A stretch of DNA of 64,000 nt from the NCBI RefSeq assembly GCF_024494355.1, contig NZ_JAKNQY010000011.1:1-64000 (forward strand), read 5' to 3'. The notes under the pieces were generated by a model, which was not told where the DNA came from, did not search any database, and was given only the letters and a program-made list of their open reading frames with translations. The stretch comes from Pseudomonas sp. Q11 (GTDB taxonomy: Bacteria > Pseudomonadota > Gammaproteobacteria > Pseudomonadales > Pseudomonadaceae). Shown one piece after another: positions 55,219 through 62,757 of this stretch; within the stretch, counting starts at the first letter, position 1, and each line of letters starts with the position of its first letter. Made by a program: the position numbers and the translations under genes.

Positions 55219-55404
55219 TGATCGCGTGGTATTGACCATCGTCGCTTAACATCAACTTGACGCTAATAAGATGTCTTGTCCATTTTCATTGATCGTCGTT
55301 AATCCGACGCGGCGTCGCGCCGGGTTCCGCGGTTGGCAAGGGCGGCAGCGTCGGCACGGGAGGCCTTCAGCGAAGTCGTAACGCTTTACAAGCTGCGACT
55401 TCAT
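55219..55404 (-). pseudogene. Degenerate duplicate of the small cold-shock-like gene
   Basis: Begins MKSQLVKRYDFAEG, matching MEKQPVKRYDSAGG at 54566. The middle has extra sequence (RRCRPCQPRNPARRR), and it stops after GQDILLAS. Downstream, about 50 bp present in the other copy (54420-54472) are missing while the flanks still match. It is therefore a decaying duplicate; the short remaining frame is unlikely to be functional. Confidence 0.7.
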
Positions 55405-55469
55405 TGGCAAAGAGCTTAGGCGTGCGGTCAGGGTGCGGGCTGTCGAAACACACCCGCACTGGGGCCAAT

Positions 55470-55673
55470 TCATGCAGGGTAAACATCTGTGGCTTGCATG
55501 CCATTTGGTCCCATGACGGCTTCATAGGTCACTCTTTGCCCTTCATGTAAGGTCTGGTAGCCGACAGTTCTTATAGCTGATTCCTGAACATAGACATCAG
55601 CGCTGCCGTCATCGGGTGTGATAAATCCATGGTGCTTATTTTCGTTGAACCACTTAACCGTTCCGCTGCTCAT
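55470..55673 (-). CDS. Diverged cold-shock protein (duplicate)
   Basis: 67 residues, colinear with the protein at 54644-54847, but RNP1 is KHHGFI and RNP2 is VYVQES, losing key aromatic residues. The frame is intact and it keeps the VKWFN opening and VYPA end. It carries its own CTGTCA palindrome 93 bp upstream. It may be a neofunctionalised or decaying copy. Confidence 0.75.
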   Translation of the reverse strand: MSSGTVKWFNENKHHGFITPDDGSADVYVQESAIRTVGYQTLHEGQRVTYEAVMGPNGMQATDVYPA

Positions 55674-55765
55674 TGTCGTTCCGCCTGAATGAAGGGTTGA
55701 GATGGCGTTCGCTTGTGTTTCGTTGATGCATGATTGAGATTAACTCAGTGGAAAGGGGTGGCCTA

Positions 55766-55781
55766 CTGTCAGAGTTGACAG
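55766..55781. promoter_or_regulatory. CTGTCAGAGTTGACAG palindrome (copy 3)
   Basis: Upstream of the diverged cold-shock gene, in sequence duplicated from copy 2. Confidence 0.65.
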
Positions 55782-55916
55782 CAACTTATGGGTTTCTGGA
55801 GTAACTGCTGGTCCTATTATTCTTGATTTGTTCGTTAGCCTGAGCTTAGAGAGTACCCAAGGTTGCTCAGCACACCATGAGATTTTAGGCAATAAAGAAA
55901 CACACTTGGAGACGCT

Positions 55917-56111
55917 CTATTTTATCGAATGTATCGAATTGCCTTCCCCCGTTTGATAACTTCCATGGCCCTTCATTGTTATTTCACTGGTCAGGTGGCT
56001 GTTTAGGTAGAAGCGCTGGGTCCGGGCCAGTTCCGATGGCGTGCAGTCGGCGAGGCGATCCACTGGATCGTAATGGTAGCGGCAGAGCAGCGTTTTGCGG
56101 TTCGCCGACAT
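55917..56111 (-). pseudogene. Truncated Rhs-family N-terminus
   Basis: The 64-residue frame MSANRKTLLCRYHYDPVDRL... ARTQRFYLNSHLTSEI matches the conserved opening of Pseudomonas Rhs/YD-repeat toxin-like proteins, then ends in unrelated sequence (KGHGSYQTGEGNSIHSIK). AGGAGTCAATCG precedes the ATG, so the 5' end is intact and the long C-terminal body is lost. Confidence 0.7.
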
Positions 56112-56137
56112 CGATTGACTCCTGCGTGAGCCGAGGG

Positions 56138-56350
56138 TTAATCCGGCGTCACTCTCATGGCTTGCATGCCTTTGTCGCTCTTCTCGATTTCAAAGAAGAC
56201 CGTTTGCTTCTGTTTCAATGTTCTATAACCCTCGCCGGCTATCGCCGAGTAATGAACGAACAACTCCTCGCCTCCATTGCCGCAGGTAATGAAGCCATAG
56301 CCCTTTGCATCGTTAAACCACTTCACGGTTCCTTTGATTCGGTCGTTCAT
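56138..56350 (-). CDS. CspA-family cold-shock protein
   Basis: 70 residues ([20 protein letters not shown]...) with intact RNP1 and RNP2 (LFVHYSAI), and a distinct C-terminus ending MRVTPD. AGGAAAAATAAAA precedes the ATG. It lies just upstream of the Rhs remnant on the same strand, with a CTGTCAACGTTGACAG palindrome 114 bp upstream, so it may once have been co-transcribed with the Rhs gene. Confidence 0.9.
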   Translation of the reverse strand: MNDRIKGTVKWFNDAKGYGFITCGNGGEELFVHYSAIAGEGYRTLKQKQTVFFEIEKSDKGMQAMRVTPD

Positions 56351-56463
56351 TTTTATTTTTCCTGCTTGCCCGAATGAAGAAAGGCACAGGGACTGTGGTT
56401 TGCCCATAGCCTTGTTTTTCGTTGTCACGGCTGCAGCTTAAGGACCGTATGAACAGCTGCCTA

Positions 56464-56479
56464 CTGTCAACGTTGACAG
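56464..56479. promoter_or_regulatory. CTGTCAACGTTGACAG palindrome (copy 4, perfect)
   Basis: Perfect 16-bp palindrome upstream of the third cold-shock gene. About 100 bp around it (56430-56530) are similar to 57165-57265. Confidence 0.65.
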
Positions 56480-56577
56480 AAGGTAATACCGAGAGGGAAT
56501 AACCGCTTGCATTGATAGTCGGATGGACCAACGAGTAGGTCATTGCTTGCGCTTGGGGGGGCGGCAGGTGTCGCCTT

Positions 56578-56973
56578 CTATTTCATATACTCAAAAGAGC
56601 ACTTTGAAATATCCGAAGCCTTGCAGGTTTCTCCCTGCCAAGCTGTTCCTGCTGCCGCTTTCCATTGATTGAAAGGCTTCAGGGCGAGCCTTACACCCGC
56701 GTCGCCTTCACCCTCGTAGCTACAGATGACGGCCTGGCTGTTGGTGTTGAAACGAGCATCTGTGAAATGAACCTTAGTCAGATAGTTTTCGTCGGCATAC
56801 TCATTCTCTCCCGTCCACATCCGTTGTTCGGGGCCCGGTGCGCTATAGCTGAAGCCACTGTCAAGCGCTTGCTGTTTGATGGTTGCAACGTGGGGGCAGG
56901 TGGCGATATCCGCGTGAACATAGCCTGTGGACAAGGCGATCGCCATCAGTCCAATTTTCATTTTCCTTTGCAT
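56578..56973 (-). CDS. DUF3757-like exported protein
   Basis: 131 residues with a signal peptide (MQRKMKIGLMAIALSTGYVHA) and a cysteine-containing mature part (TCPHVATIKQQAL, VICSYEG, CKASDISKCSFEY). I recognise the DUF3757 family found in several copies in fluorescent pseudomonads; function unknown. A CTGTCAGAGTTGACAG palindrome lies 65 bp upstream of the start. MKIGL four codons later is an alternative start. Confidence 0.78.
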   Translation of the reverse strand: MQRKMKIGLMAIALSTGYVHADIATCPHVATIKQQALDSGFSYSAPGPEQRMWTGENEYADENYLTKVHFTDARFNTNSQAVICSYEGEGDAGVRLALKPFNQWKAAAGTAWQGETCKASDISKCSFEYMK

Positions 56974-57037
56974 GTTCGCTGTTCACTCATTAATTGAAAG
57001 GAGCTTTGATGCTGAGGGGCGTTGCTGGCTGTGGCTA

Positions 57038-57053
57038 CTGTCAGAGTTGACAG
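57038..57053. promoter_or_regulatory. CTGTCAGAGTTGACAG palindrome (copy 5)
   Basis: 65 bp upstream of the DUF3757-like gene. Confidence 0.65.
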
Positions 57054-57079
57054 CGGTTTAGACCTGTTTGGAATAATGG

Positions 57080-57194
57080 GAAATCGATCGTTGTATCGAA
57101 CCCTCGAGTTCGCTGATGAGCACCCCCTGAGATATAAGCGCTGGGTGCAGGTGCGGACGGTGCGCCTGCAACTTAAGAGCCGGTACATACAGCT
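57080..57194 (-). pseudogene. Possible second Rhs 5'-end remnant
   Basis: On the minus strand RTCTQRLYLRGCSSANSRV recalls the TQRFYLxSRLxTE segment of the Rhs opening, and the upstream 57165-57265 block duplicates the region around palindrome copy 4. No complete frame remains. Confidence 0.35.
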
Positions 57195-57220
57195 GCCTAC
57201 TGTCAACGTTGACAGTAGGC
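57195..57220. promoter_or_regulatory. 26-bp perfect palindrome containing CTGTCAACGTTGACAG (copy 6)
   Basis: The 16-bp core at 57200-57215 is extended by GCCTA on the left and TAGGC on the right, giving 26 bp of perfect symmetry. No intact gene follows directly on the minus strand; the nearest sequence is the possible Rhs remnant. Confidence 0.65.
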
Positions 57221-57276
57221 AAGACCGAGAGGAAATAACGGTTTGCGCGTTGATAGTCGGATGACTGACGCAGCGG

Positions 57277-57456
57277 TCATGCCATGGCTTGTGCCTGCAA
57301 TCGGCGGCCGATCACGTCCAGCACATCGCAGCCATCGCGCAACGGAATCGCCAGGAGCAAGGCGAAGTCGTGGAGGACGTCGAGGGGGGCTTGGGTGTCG
57401 ATGAGCAGGGCAGCGGGGGAGCAGTCGACGCCGGTGAGGGGCATGTATCGGTTCAT
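57277..57456 (-). CDS. Small hypothetical protein
   Basis: 59-residue frame (MNRYMPLTGVDCSPAALLID...) ending GRRLQAQAMA. GGAG is well spaced for this ATG; earlier in-frame ATGs exist. The GVDCSPAALL opening loosely recalls short DUF3077-type pseudomonad proteins. No function proposed. Confidence 0.5.
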   Translation of the reverse strand: MNRYMPLTGVDCSPAALLIDTQAPLDVLHDFALLLAIPLRDGCDVLDVIGRRLQAQAMA

Positions 57457-57830
57457 TCGGTAGATCTCCATGGAGTTCGATGATGCCGCCACTCACCCGT
57501 CGCCAAACGAATGGGTGGCAGCTGTACGCAGGTTGGCGAACCGGACACCATGGAAGCCGGCAGACCCGAAGGCCTCCCGCGCACAACTGCCATTGAGCAA
57601 TTCTGCGAGTGCAAAAGCCCGTGCCAAAAGCAGGGCTTCTGACCATAGTGTATCGAGTCGCCAAACCCGAGTCGCCATGTGGACGACGGGACGAACTATA
57701 GGCATCGCAGATTGGCTTGGGCAAGGCTCGCTGTCGCGGGTGATTTCCCAAGTAGTTGTAAGATTTTTAGTTGACGATGATTGATCGCCAATTGTGGCCA
57801 GAGATCGCTCCCGCTGGGTCGTGGACGCTG

Positions 57831-57929
57831 TGTAGGAGCTGCCGAGTGAAACGAGGCTGCGATCTTTCCCCAGACACTTGAGTCTCAAGCGAAAGATCAA
57901 AAGATCGCAGCCTTCGGCAGCTCCTACAG
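57831..57929. repeat. GTAGGAGCTGCCGAG-type inverted repeat
   Basis: TGTAGGAGCTGCCGAGTGAA... and GATCGCAGCCTTCGGCAGCT... form an inverted pair of the same family as 42686-42800. Confidence 0.8.
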
Positions 57930-58064
57930 GGAGCAAGCCAACGGCGAGGGCAGGGAGCTTTGCGTGGCTGTGCTGGAACAGTACCGCGATTGCCATTACC
58001 GGCCGCAGATGTAATACGTCTTAGGGAACAATCCCCCTGGACCCCAGTCCAACGCACGCTTTAT

Positions 58065-58088
58065 GCCGCTCTTTATGAGCGGCTTTTT
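58065..58088 (+). terminator. Intrinsic terminator just upstream of the DUF2780 gene
   Basis: GCCGCTC (58065-58071) pairs with GAGCGGC (58077-58083), followed by TTTTT. It ends 22 bp before the ATG at 58111, so it acts either as an attenuator of that gene or as the 3' end of an upstream small transcript. Confidence 0.75.
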
Positions 58089-58110
58089 CATGCTCAAGAG
58101 GAAGTCCCGG

Positions 58111-58692
58111 ATGAAGGTTTCACGCGGTTTTGCACTGTCTTGCCTGCTTGCGCTGGCAAGCAGCCCGGCCCTCGCGCAGTTCAGCCTCAGTGATGCGGCC
58201 AATGCGGTGGCGGCGATGCAGGGCGATCAACAGGGGGAGGGCGCGGTGGCAGCTGCGCCGCAAGCTGCCGGGTTGCTCAATACCCTGGGCTCGGAGCTCA
58301 AGATCACCCCGGAACAGGCCATTGGCGGTGCCGGTGCGATGCTGGGGCTGGCGAAGAATCGACTCAGTGAGCCGCAGTTTTCCGAATTGAGCAAAAGTGT
58401 CCCGGGCCTGGACCAGATCGCTGGCAACAACGCCATCGGTGGGCTGAATGGCTTGGGTGGCCTGGGCGGTTTGCTCGGTGGCGGGTCGGACAAAAACGCC
58501 TTGCTCGACGGCATGCTGGGTAACGTCAAGGACACCAACGACCTGAACAACGCCTTCAGCGCGCTGGGCATGGACAGCGGCATGATCGGCCAGTTTGCCC
58601 CGGTGATCCTTGAATACCTCGGCCAGCAGGGCGTGGCCAGTTCGCTGCTGCAGAACCTGGGTGGAATCTGGGGTGCCGGTGCCGGTATCTGA
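58111..58692 (+). CDS. DUF2780 family exported protein
   Basis: 193 residues with a signal peptide (MKVSRGFALSCLLALASSPALA). The mature protein is Gly/Leu-rich (GGLNGLGGLGGLLGGG) and matches the DUF2780 (VcgC/VcgE-type) layout with SELKITPEQAIGGAGAMLGLA. Probably periplasmic. GAGGAAGTCCCGG precedes the ATG. It is convergent with the acyltransferase gene, immediately after a terminator-like hairpin. Confidence 0.82.
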   Translation: MKVSRGFALSCLLALASSPALAQFSLSDAANAVAAMQGDQQGEGAVAAAPQAAGLLNTLGSELKITPEQAIGGAGAMLGLAKNRLSEPQFSELSKSVPGLDQIAGNNAIGGLNGLGGLGGLLGGGSDKNALLDGMLGNVKDTNDLNNAFSALGMDSGMIGQFAPVILEYLGQQGVASSLLQNLGGIWGAGAGI

Positions 58693-59580
58693 TCAGCCGC
58701 GCTGGTTGCGCAGGGCGGCGATGCGCTGGTCCTTTTCGGTCCAGAGCCGATTGACCCAGTTCTGGACATGCTGGCGAAACACCGGGTCGTTTTCGTAATC
58801 GCCCTGCCACAGCGCCGGGTCCAGCTCGCGGGTCTGGATGTCGATAATGACCTTCGGCACCGCACCGCTGATCAAATCCCAGAACCCCGGCGTCCGTTCC
58901 TGGGGGTACACCACCGTCACATCCAGCACCGCGTCCAGTTGCTCGCCCAGCGCGGCCAGCACGAATGCCACGCCACCGGCCTTGGGTTTGAGCAGGTGGG
59001 TGAAGGCTGACTGTTGCTGTTGGCGCTTGGCGGTGGTGAAGCGTGTGCCTTCGAGGTAATTCACCACGGTGACCGGTTGGCGTTTGAACAACTCGCAGGC
59101 CTGCTGGGTGATTTCCAGGTCCTTGCCGGCCAGCTCCGGGTTTTTTGCCAGGAAAGCCTTGGTGTAGCGCTTCATGAACGGGTAATCCAGCGCCCACCAG
59201 GCCAGGCCCAGGAACGGTACCCAGATCAGCTCTTTCTTGAGGAAGAACTTGAAGAACGGCGTGCGTCGGTTAAGAACCTGGATCAGGGCGGGGATGTCGA
59301 CCCAGGACTGGTGATTGCTGATGACCAGGTAAGAGGTGTCGCGACGCAAGTCGCCGCCGCCGCGTATGTCCCAGCGGGTGGGGATGCACAGGGCGAAGAT
59401 CAGTTTGTCGATTTCGGCCCAAGTCTCGGCGATCCACATCACTGCCCACGAGGCATAGTCTCGAAGACGCCCGGGCAGGACCAGTTTGAGCAGCGCGAAC
59501 ACCATCAACGGCCCGAACAGCACCAGGGTGTTGAGTAACAGCAGCAGGGTGACAAAACAGCCGGTGAGCAGGCGGCGCAT
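58693..59580 (-). CDS. PlsC-family acyltransferase (YihG-like)
   Basis: 295-residue membrane-bound 1-acyl-glycerol-3-phosphate acyltransferase-type enzyme. The N-terminal hydrophobic span is [20 protein letters not shown]; motif I is NHQSWVDI (HxxxxD) and motif III is YLEGTRFT. YihG-like paralogues shape phospholipid acyl composition. The start MRRLLTG is chosen because earlier in-frame codons precede the hydrophobic segment without a ribosome-binding site. Confidence 0.9.
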   Translation of the reverse strand: MRRLLTGCFVTLLLLLNTLVLFGPLMVFALLKLVLPGRLRDYASWAVMWIAETWAEIDKLIFALCIPTRWDIRGGGDLRRDTSYLVISNHQSWVDIPALIQVLNRRTPFFKFFLKKELIWVPFLGLAWWALDYPFMKRYTKAFLAKNPELAGKDLEITQQACELFKRQPVTVVNYLEGTRFTTAKRQQQQSAFTHLLKPKAGGVAFVLAALGEQLDAVLDVTVVYPQERTPGFWDLISGAVPKVIIDIQTRELDPALWQGDYENDPVFRQHVQNWVNRLWTEKDQRIAALRNQRG

Positions 59581-59678
59581 ACATGATTCTTGCAAACAGG
59601 TGGGCGGGCCATGATAAGCAGCTTCGGGCGGCAGGCCAAATCGAGGTGAAACGAGCAACCTGGGGCGAGCGAAGTGAT

Positions 59679-59767
59679 CTGTGGGAGCAAAGCTTGCTCG
59701 CGATGAAGGTAACGCTATTTCTCTGGAACCGTGGTGCCTGTATCGCGAGCAAGCTTTGCTCCCACAG
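59679..59767. repeat. Inverted REP pair
   Basis: CTGTGGGAGCAAAGCTTGCT... and ...AGCAAGCTTTGCTCCCACAG face each other between divergent genes. Confidence 0.8.
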
Positions 59768-59869
59768 ACCCCCCTTTCCCCGGCAGAGATGTTCTTGACG
59801 CCAACCGAACGAATTCACAGCCCACGGTCTAAAATCCCGCTGCCCATCCTTACAAAGGAAGTCCATTAC

Positions 59870-60376
59870 GTGAAATCCCTTCTCGCTCTGCTTTCCCTGG
59901 TGGCCCTTCCAGTGCTGGCCGCCGAGCCGACCCTGTACGGGCGCTACGAATATATCGCGCTGCCGGAAATCGGCGGTGAAGTGCTCAAGGCCAAGATGGA
60001 CACCGGTGCCCTGACCGCCTCGCTGTCGGCCAAGGACATCGAAACCTTCACCCGTGACGGCGATGACTGGGTGCGGTTCCGCCTGGCGACCAAGGGCGCG
60101 AGCAACAAGATCTATGAACACAAGGTCGCACGCATCAGCAAGATCAAGACCCGTTCGGAGGAAGATGAAGACGACGATGAATCGGCTGCCCCCAGCAAAC
60201 GTCCGGTGGTGGAGCTTGAAATGTGCCTGGGTGATGTCAAGCGTACCGTTGAGGTCAACCTGACGGACCGCAGCAGCTTTAACTACCCGCTGCTGATCGG
60301 CGCCAAGGCCCTGCGCAAGTTCGACGCGGCGGTGAACCCGGCCCGACGCTATACCGCGGACAAGCCCGACTGCTGA
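59870..60376 (+). CDS. Retropepsin-like aspartic protease family protein (RimK-linked type)
   Basis: 168-residue protein with a signal peptide ([22 protein letters not shown] start with AAGGAAG upstream). The mature domain has the Asp-Thr-Gly motif [10 protein letters not shown] and the later [12 protein letters not shown], as in the bacterial retropepsin-like family often called ATP-dependent zinc protease. An acidic insert (EEDEDDDES) is unusual. Periplasmic location is inferred. It lies 69 bp upstream of creB. Confidence 0.82.
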   Translation: MKSLLALLSLVALPVLAAEPTLYGRYEYIALPEIGGEVLKAKMDTGALTASLSAKDIETFTRDGDDWVRFRLATKGASNKIYEHKVARISKIKTRSEEDEDDDESAAPSKRPVVELEMCLGDVKRTVEVNLTDRSSFNYPLLIGAKALRKFDAAVNPARRYTADKPDC

Positions 60377-60445
60377 TTTCCCTGATTGACGTGCCCCCAG
60401 GGTTGGGGCACCGTTCCGGCAACTTTACTGCCGGGCACGCAAGCC

Positions 60446-61126
60446 ATGCCTCACATTCTGATTGTCGAAGACGAAGCCGCCATTGCCGATACGCTGGTGT
60501 TTGCCCTGCAAGGGGAGGGCTTCGACACTACCTGGCTGAGCCTCGGCGCGGCCGCGCTTGAGCATCAGCAACACACCCCGGCGGACCTGATCATCCTCGA
60601 CGTGGGCCTGCCGGATATCAGTGGATTCGAGACGTGCAAAAATCTCAGACGTTTCAGCGACGTTCCGGTCATCTTTCTTACAGCCCGGGATGCTGAGATC
60701 GATCGGGTAGTGGGGCTGGAGATCGGGGCGGACGATTATGTGGTCAAACCGTTCAGCCCTCGGGAAGTGGCGGCAAGGGTCCGCGCTATCCTCAAGCGGG
60801 TCGCGCCGCGTCCGGCGGTGGAGCCTGGCATGGGGCTGTTTCAGGTCGATGCCGACCGGGTGCAGATCAACTATCGCGGCAAATCGCTGAATCTCACCCG
60901 CCACGAGTTCCGTCTGTTGAACTGTCTGCTGGAGCAACCCGAGCGCGTGTTCAGCCGCGAACAGTTGCTCGACGCCCTGGGTGTGGCCAGTGATGCCGGT
61001 TACGAGCGCAGCATCGACAGCCACATCAAGAGCCTGCGCGCCAAATTGCGCCTGGTCAGGGCCGAGGCTGAACCGATCCAGACTCACCGTGGCCTGGGTT
61101 ACAGCTACAGCCCGGGGCATAGCTGA
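60446..61126 (+). CDS. creB: Response regulator CreB
   Basis: 226-residue OmpR-type response regulator. The phospho-acceptor is D52 in LDVGLPD and the signalling Lys is in YVVKPFS; the winged-helix output domain ends THRGLGYSY. The start MPHILIVEDE is the natural receiver-domain start. It overlaps creC by 1 nt (TGATG). CreBC responds to cell-wall and metabolic stress and in Pseudomonas affects beta-lactam responses. Confidence 0.93.
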   Translation: MPHILIVEDEAAIADTLVFALQGEGFDTTWLSLGAAALEHQQHTPADLIILDVGLPDISGFETCKNLRRFSDVPVIFLTARDAEIDRVVGLEIGADDYVVKPFSPREVAARVRAILKRVAPRPAVEPGMGLFQVDADRVQINYRGKSLNLTRHEFRLLNCLLEQPERVFSREQLLDALGVASDAGYERSIDSHIKSLRAKLRLVRAEAEPIQTHRGLGYSYSPGHS

Positions 61127-62544
61127 TGTCGCTGGGCATCCGGATTTTCCTGGTGTATGTGCTGTTCATCGGTTTGACCGGGTATTTCGTCCTCAACACG
61201 GTGATGGAAGAAATACGCCCCGGCGTGCGCCAGTCCACCGAAGAAACCCTGGTGGACACCGCCAACCTGATGGCCGAGATCCTGCGGGACGATTTCAAGG
61301 CCGGCACCCTCAACCAGAACCGCTGGCCGCAACTGCTCAAGGCTTACGGTGAGCGCCAGCCGGCGGCATCGATCTGGGGGTTGCCAAAGAACCAGGTCAA
61401 CCATCGTATCTACGTCACGGACGCCAAGGGCATCGTGGTGCTCGACTCCAGCGGTGCGGCGGTGGGCCAGGATTATTCGCGCTGGAACGACGTCTACCTG
61501 ACCCTGCGCGGACAATACGGGGCGCGCTCGACCCGCAGCGTTGCCGATGATCCGACGTCTTCGGTGATGCACGTTGGCGCGCCGATTCGCGACAACGGCC
61601 GGATTATCGGCGTGGTCACCGTGGCCAAGCCCAACAGCTCGCTGCAACCCTATGTCGACCGCACCGAGCAGCGTCTGTTGGCTTACGGCGTCGGGTTGAT
61701 CGGCCTGGGGCTGCTGTTGGGCGCCTTGTTGTCGTGGTGGCTGAGCGCGGCGCTGCGGCGCTTGACCGTTTATGCCGAGGCCGTCAGCCAGGGACAACGG
61801 GTGGAGGTGCCGCATTATCGCGGCGGCGAGTTCGAGCAACTGGCGGGCGCGGTGGAACACATGCGCACCCAACTGGAAGGCAAGGCTTACGTCGAGCGCT
61901 ACGTGCACACCCTGACTCACGAGCTCAAGAGCCCGCTGGCGGCGATCCGTGGCGCCGCCGAGCTGCTCCAGAGCGACATGCCGAACGCCCAGCGCCAGCG
62001 TTTCGTCAGCAACATCGACAACGAAAGCGTGCGCATGCAGCAATTGATCGAGCGTTTGCTCAACCTGGCCCAGGTCGAGCAGCGACAGGGACTGGAAGAA
62101 GAGATTGCCGTGCCGCTGGCGACATTGATGGACGAACTGCTGGAAGCCCGCAGTGGTTGGATCGAAAGCCGGCAGTTGCGGATCGAGCGGCACATTGCTG
62201 TCGACCTGGCGCTGACCGGGGAGCCATTTCTGTTGCGTCAGGCTCTGGGCAATTTGCTGGAAAACGCCCTGGACTTCACGCCCGTCAACGGGCTGTTGCT
62301 CCTGAGTGCCGAGCGTGTCGGCAACCGCGTCGAGATCCGGCTGTTCAATCAGGCCGAACCGATTCCCGACTACGCCCTGGCGCGTCTGAGCGAACGCTTC
62401 TACTCCCTGCCGCGCCCGGACAGCGGCCGCAAGAGCACCGGTTTGGGGCTCAACTTCGTGGAGGAAGTGGTGCAGTTGCATGCCGGGGAATTCAGTATTG
62501 GCAATGTCGAGGGTGGGGTGGAGGTGGTTTTGCGGTTGCCCTGA
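61126..62544 (+). CDS. creC: Sensor kinase CreC
   Basis: 472-residue membrane histidine kinase: N-terminal TM (IFLVYVLFIGLTGYFVL), periplasmic sensor part, second TM (LLAYGVGLIGLGLLLGALLS), HAMP region, H-box with H265 (LTHELKSPLA), N-box (LGNLLENALDF) and G2 box (GLGLNFV). The G1 box is atypical: FNQAEPIPDYAL stands where other kinases have DxGxGIP. Phosphotransfer to CreB is expected. Confidence 0.93.
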   Translation: MSLGIRIFLVYVLFIGLTGYFVLNTVMEEIRPGVRQSTEETLVDTANLMAEILRDDFKAGTLNQNRWPQLLKAYGERQPAASIWGLPKNQVNHRIYVTDAKGIVVLDSSGAAVGQDYSRWNDVYLTLRGQYGARSTRSVADDPTSSVMHVGAPIRDNGRIIGVVTVAKPNSSLQPYVDRTEQRLLAYGVGLIGLGLLLGALLSWWLSAALRRLTVYAEAVSQGQRVEVPHYRGGEFEQLAGAVEHMRTQLEGKAYVERYVHTLTHELKSPLAAIRGAAELLQSDMPNAQRQRFVSNIDNESVRMQQLIERLLNLAQVEQRQGLEEEIAVPLATLMDELLEARSGWIESRQLRIERHIAVDLALTGEPFLLRQALGNLLENALDFTPVNGLLLLSAERVGNRVEIRLFNQAEPIPDYALARLSERFYSLPRPDSGRKSTGLGLNFVEEVVQLHAGEFSIGNVEGGVEVVLRLP

Positions 62545-62566
62545 AACCACAGTTCTTCGCGATGAT

Positions 62567-62664
62567 TGTAGGAGCTGCCGAGCGAAGCGAGGCTGCGATC
62601 TTTCCCCTGGCAATTGAGTCTGGAGCGGAAGATCAAAAGATCGCAGGCTTCGCCAGCTCCTACA
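62567..62664. repeat. GTAGGAGCTGCCGAGC-type inverted repeat (creC-creD)
   Basis: TGTAGGAGCTGCCGAGCGAA... and GATCGCAGGCTTCGCCAGCT... form a pair between creC and creD, which may uncouple creD from the creBC transcript. Confidence 0.8.
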
Positions 62665-62757
62665 GATTCACATCTCCATACAATCTCCACAATCTCTCCA
62701 TAACCCCAGCACACTGCCGGCTCAAGCTCTCCGTCAATCGAACAGGGAGAGCCCCAC

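Larger units (their letters stand above)
57457..58110. other. Gene-poor region with a repeat and an orphan terminator
   Basis: About 650 bp without a gene I can support. Short frames cross it on both strands but lack ribosome-binding sites and family features. It holds the GTAGGAGCTGCC-type repeat (57831-57929) and a strong plus-strand terminator (58065-58088) just before the DUF2780 gene. A small RNA or a leader ending at that terminator is possible. Confidence 0.4.

Noticed and set aside
57493..57996. Minus-strand frame of about 167 codons
   Set aside because: Part of it translates the GTAGGAGCTGCC repeat, there is no plausible start context, and no family is recognised.
62667..62682. cre/blr tag (TTCAC-N6-TTCAC) before creD
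   Set aside because: Only the first TTCAC is present; the second half reads ATACA, so a functional tag is not supported by sequence alone.
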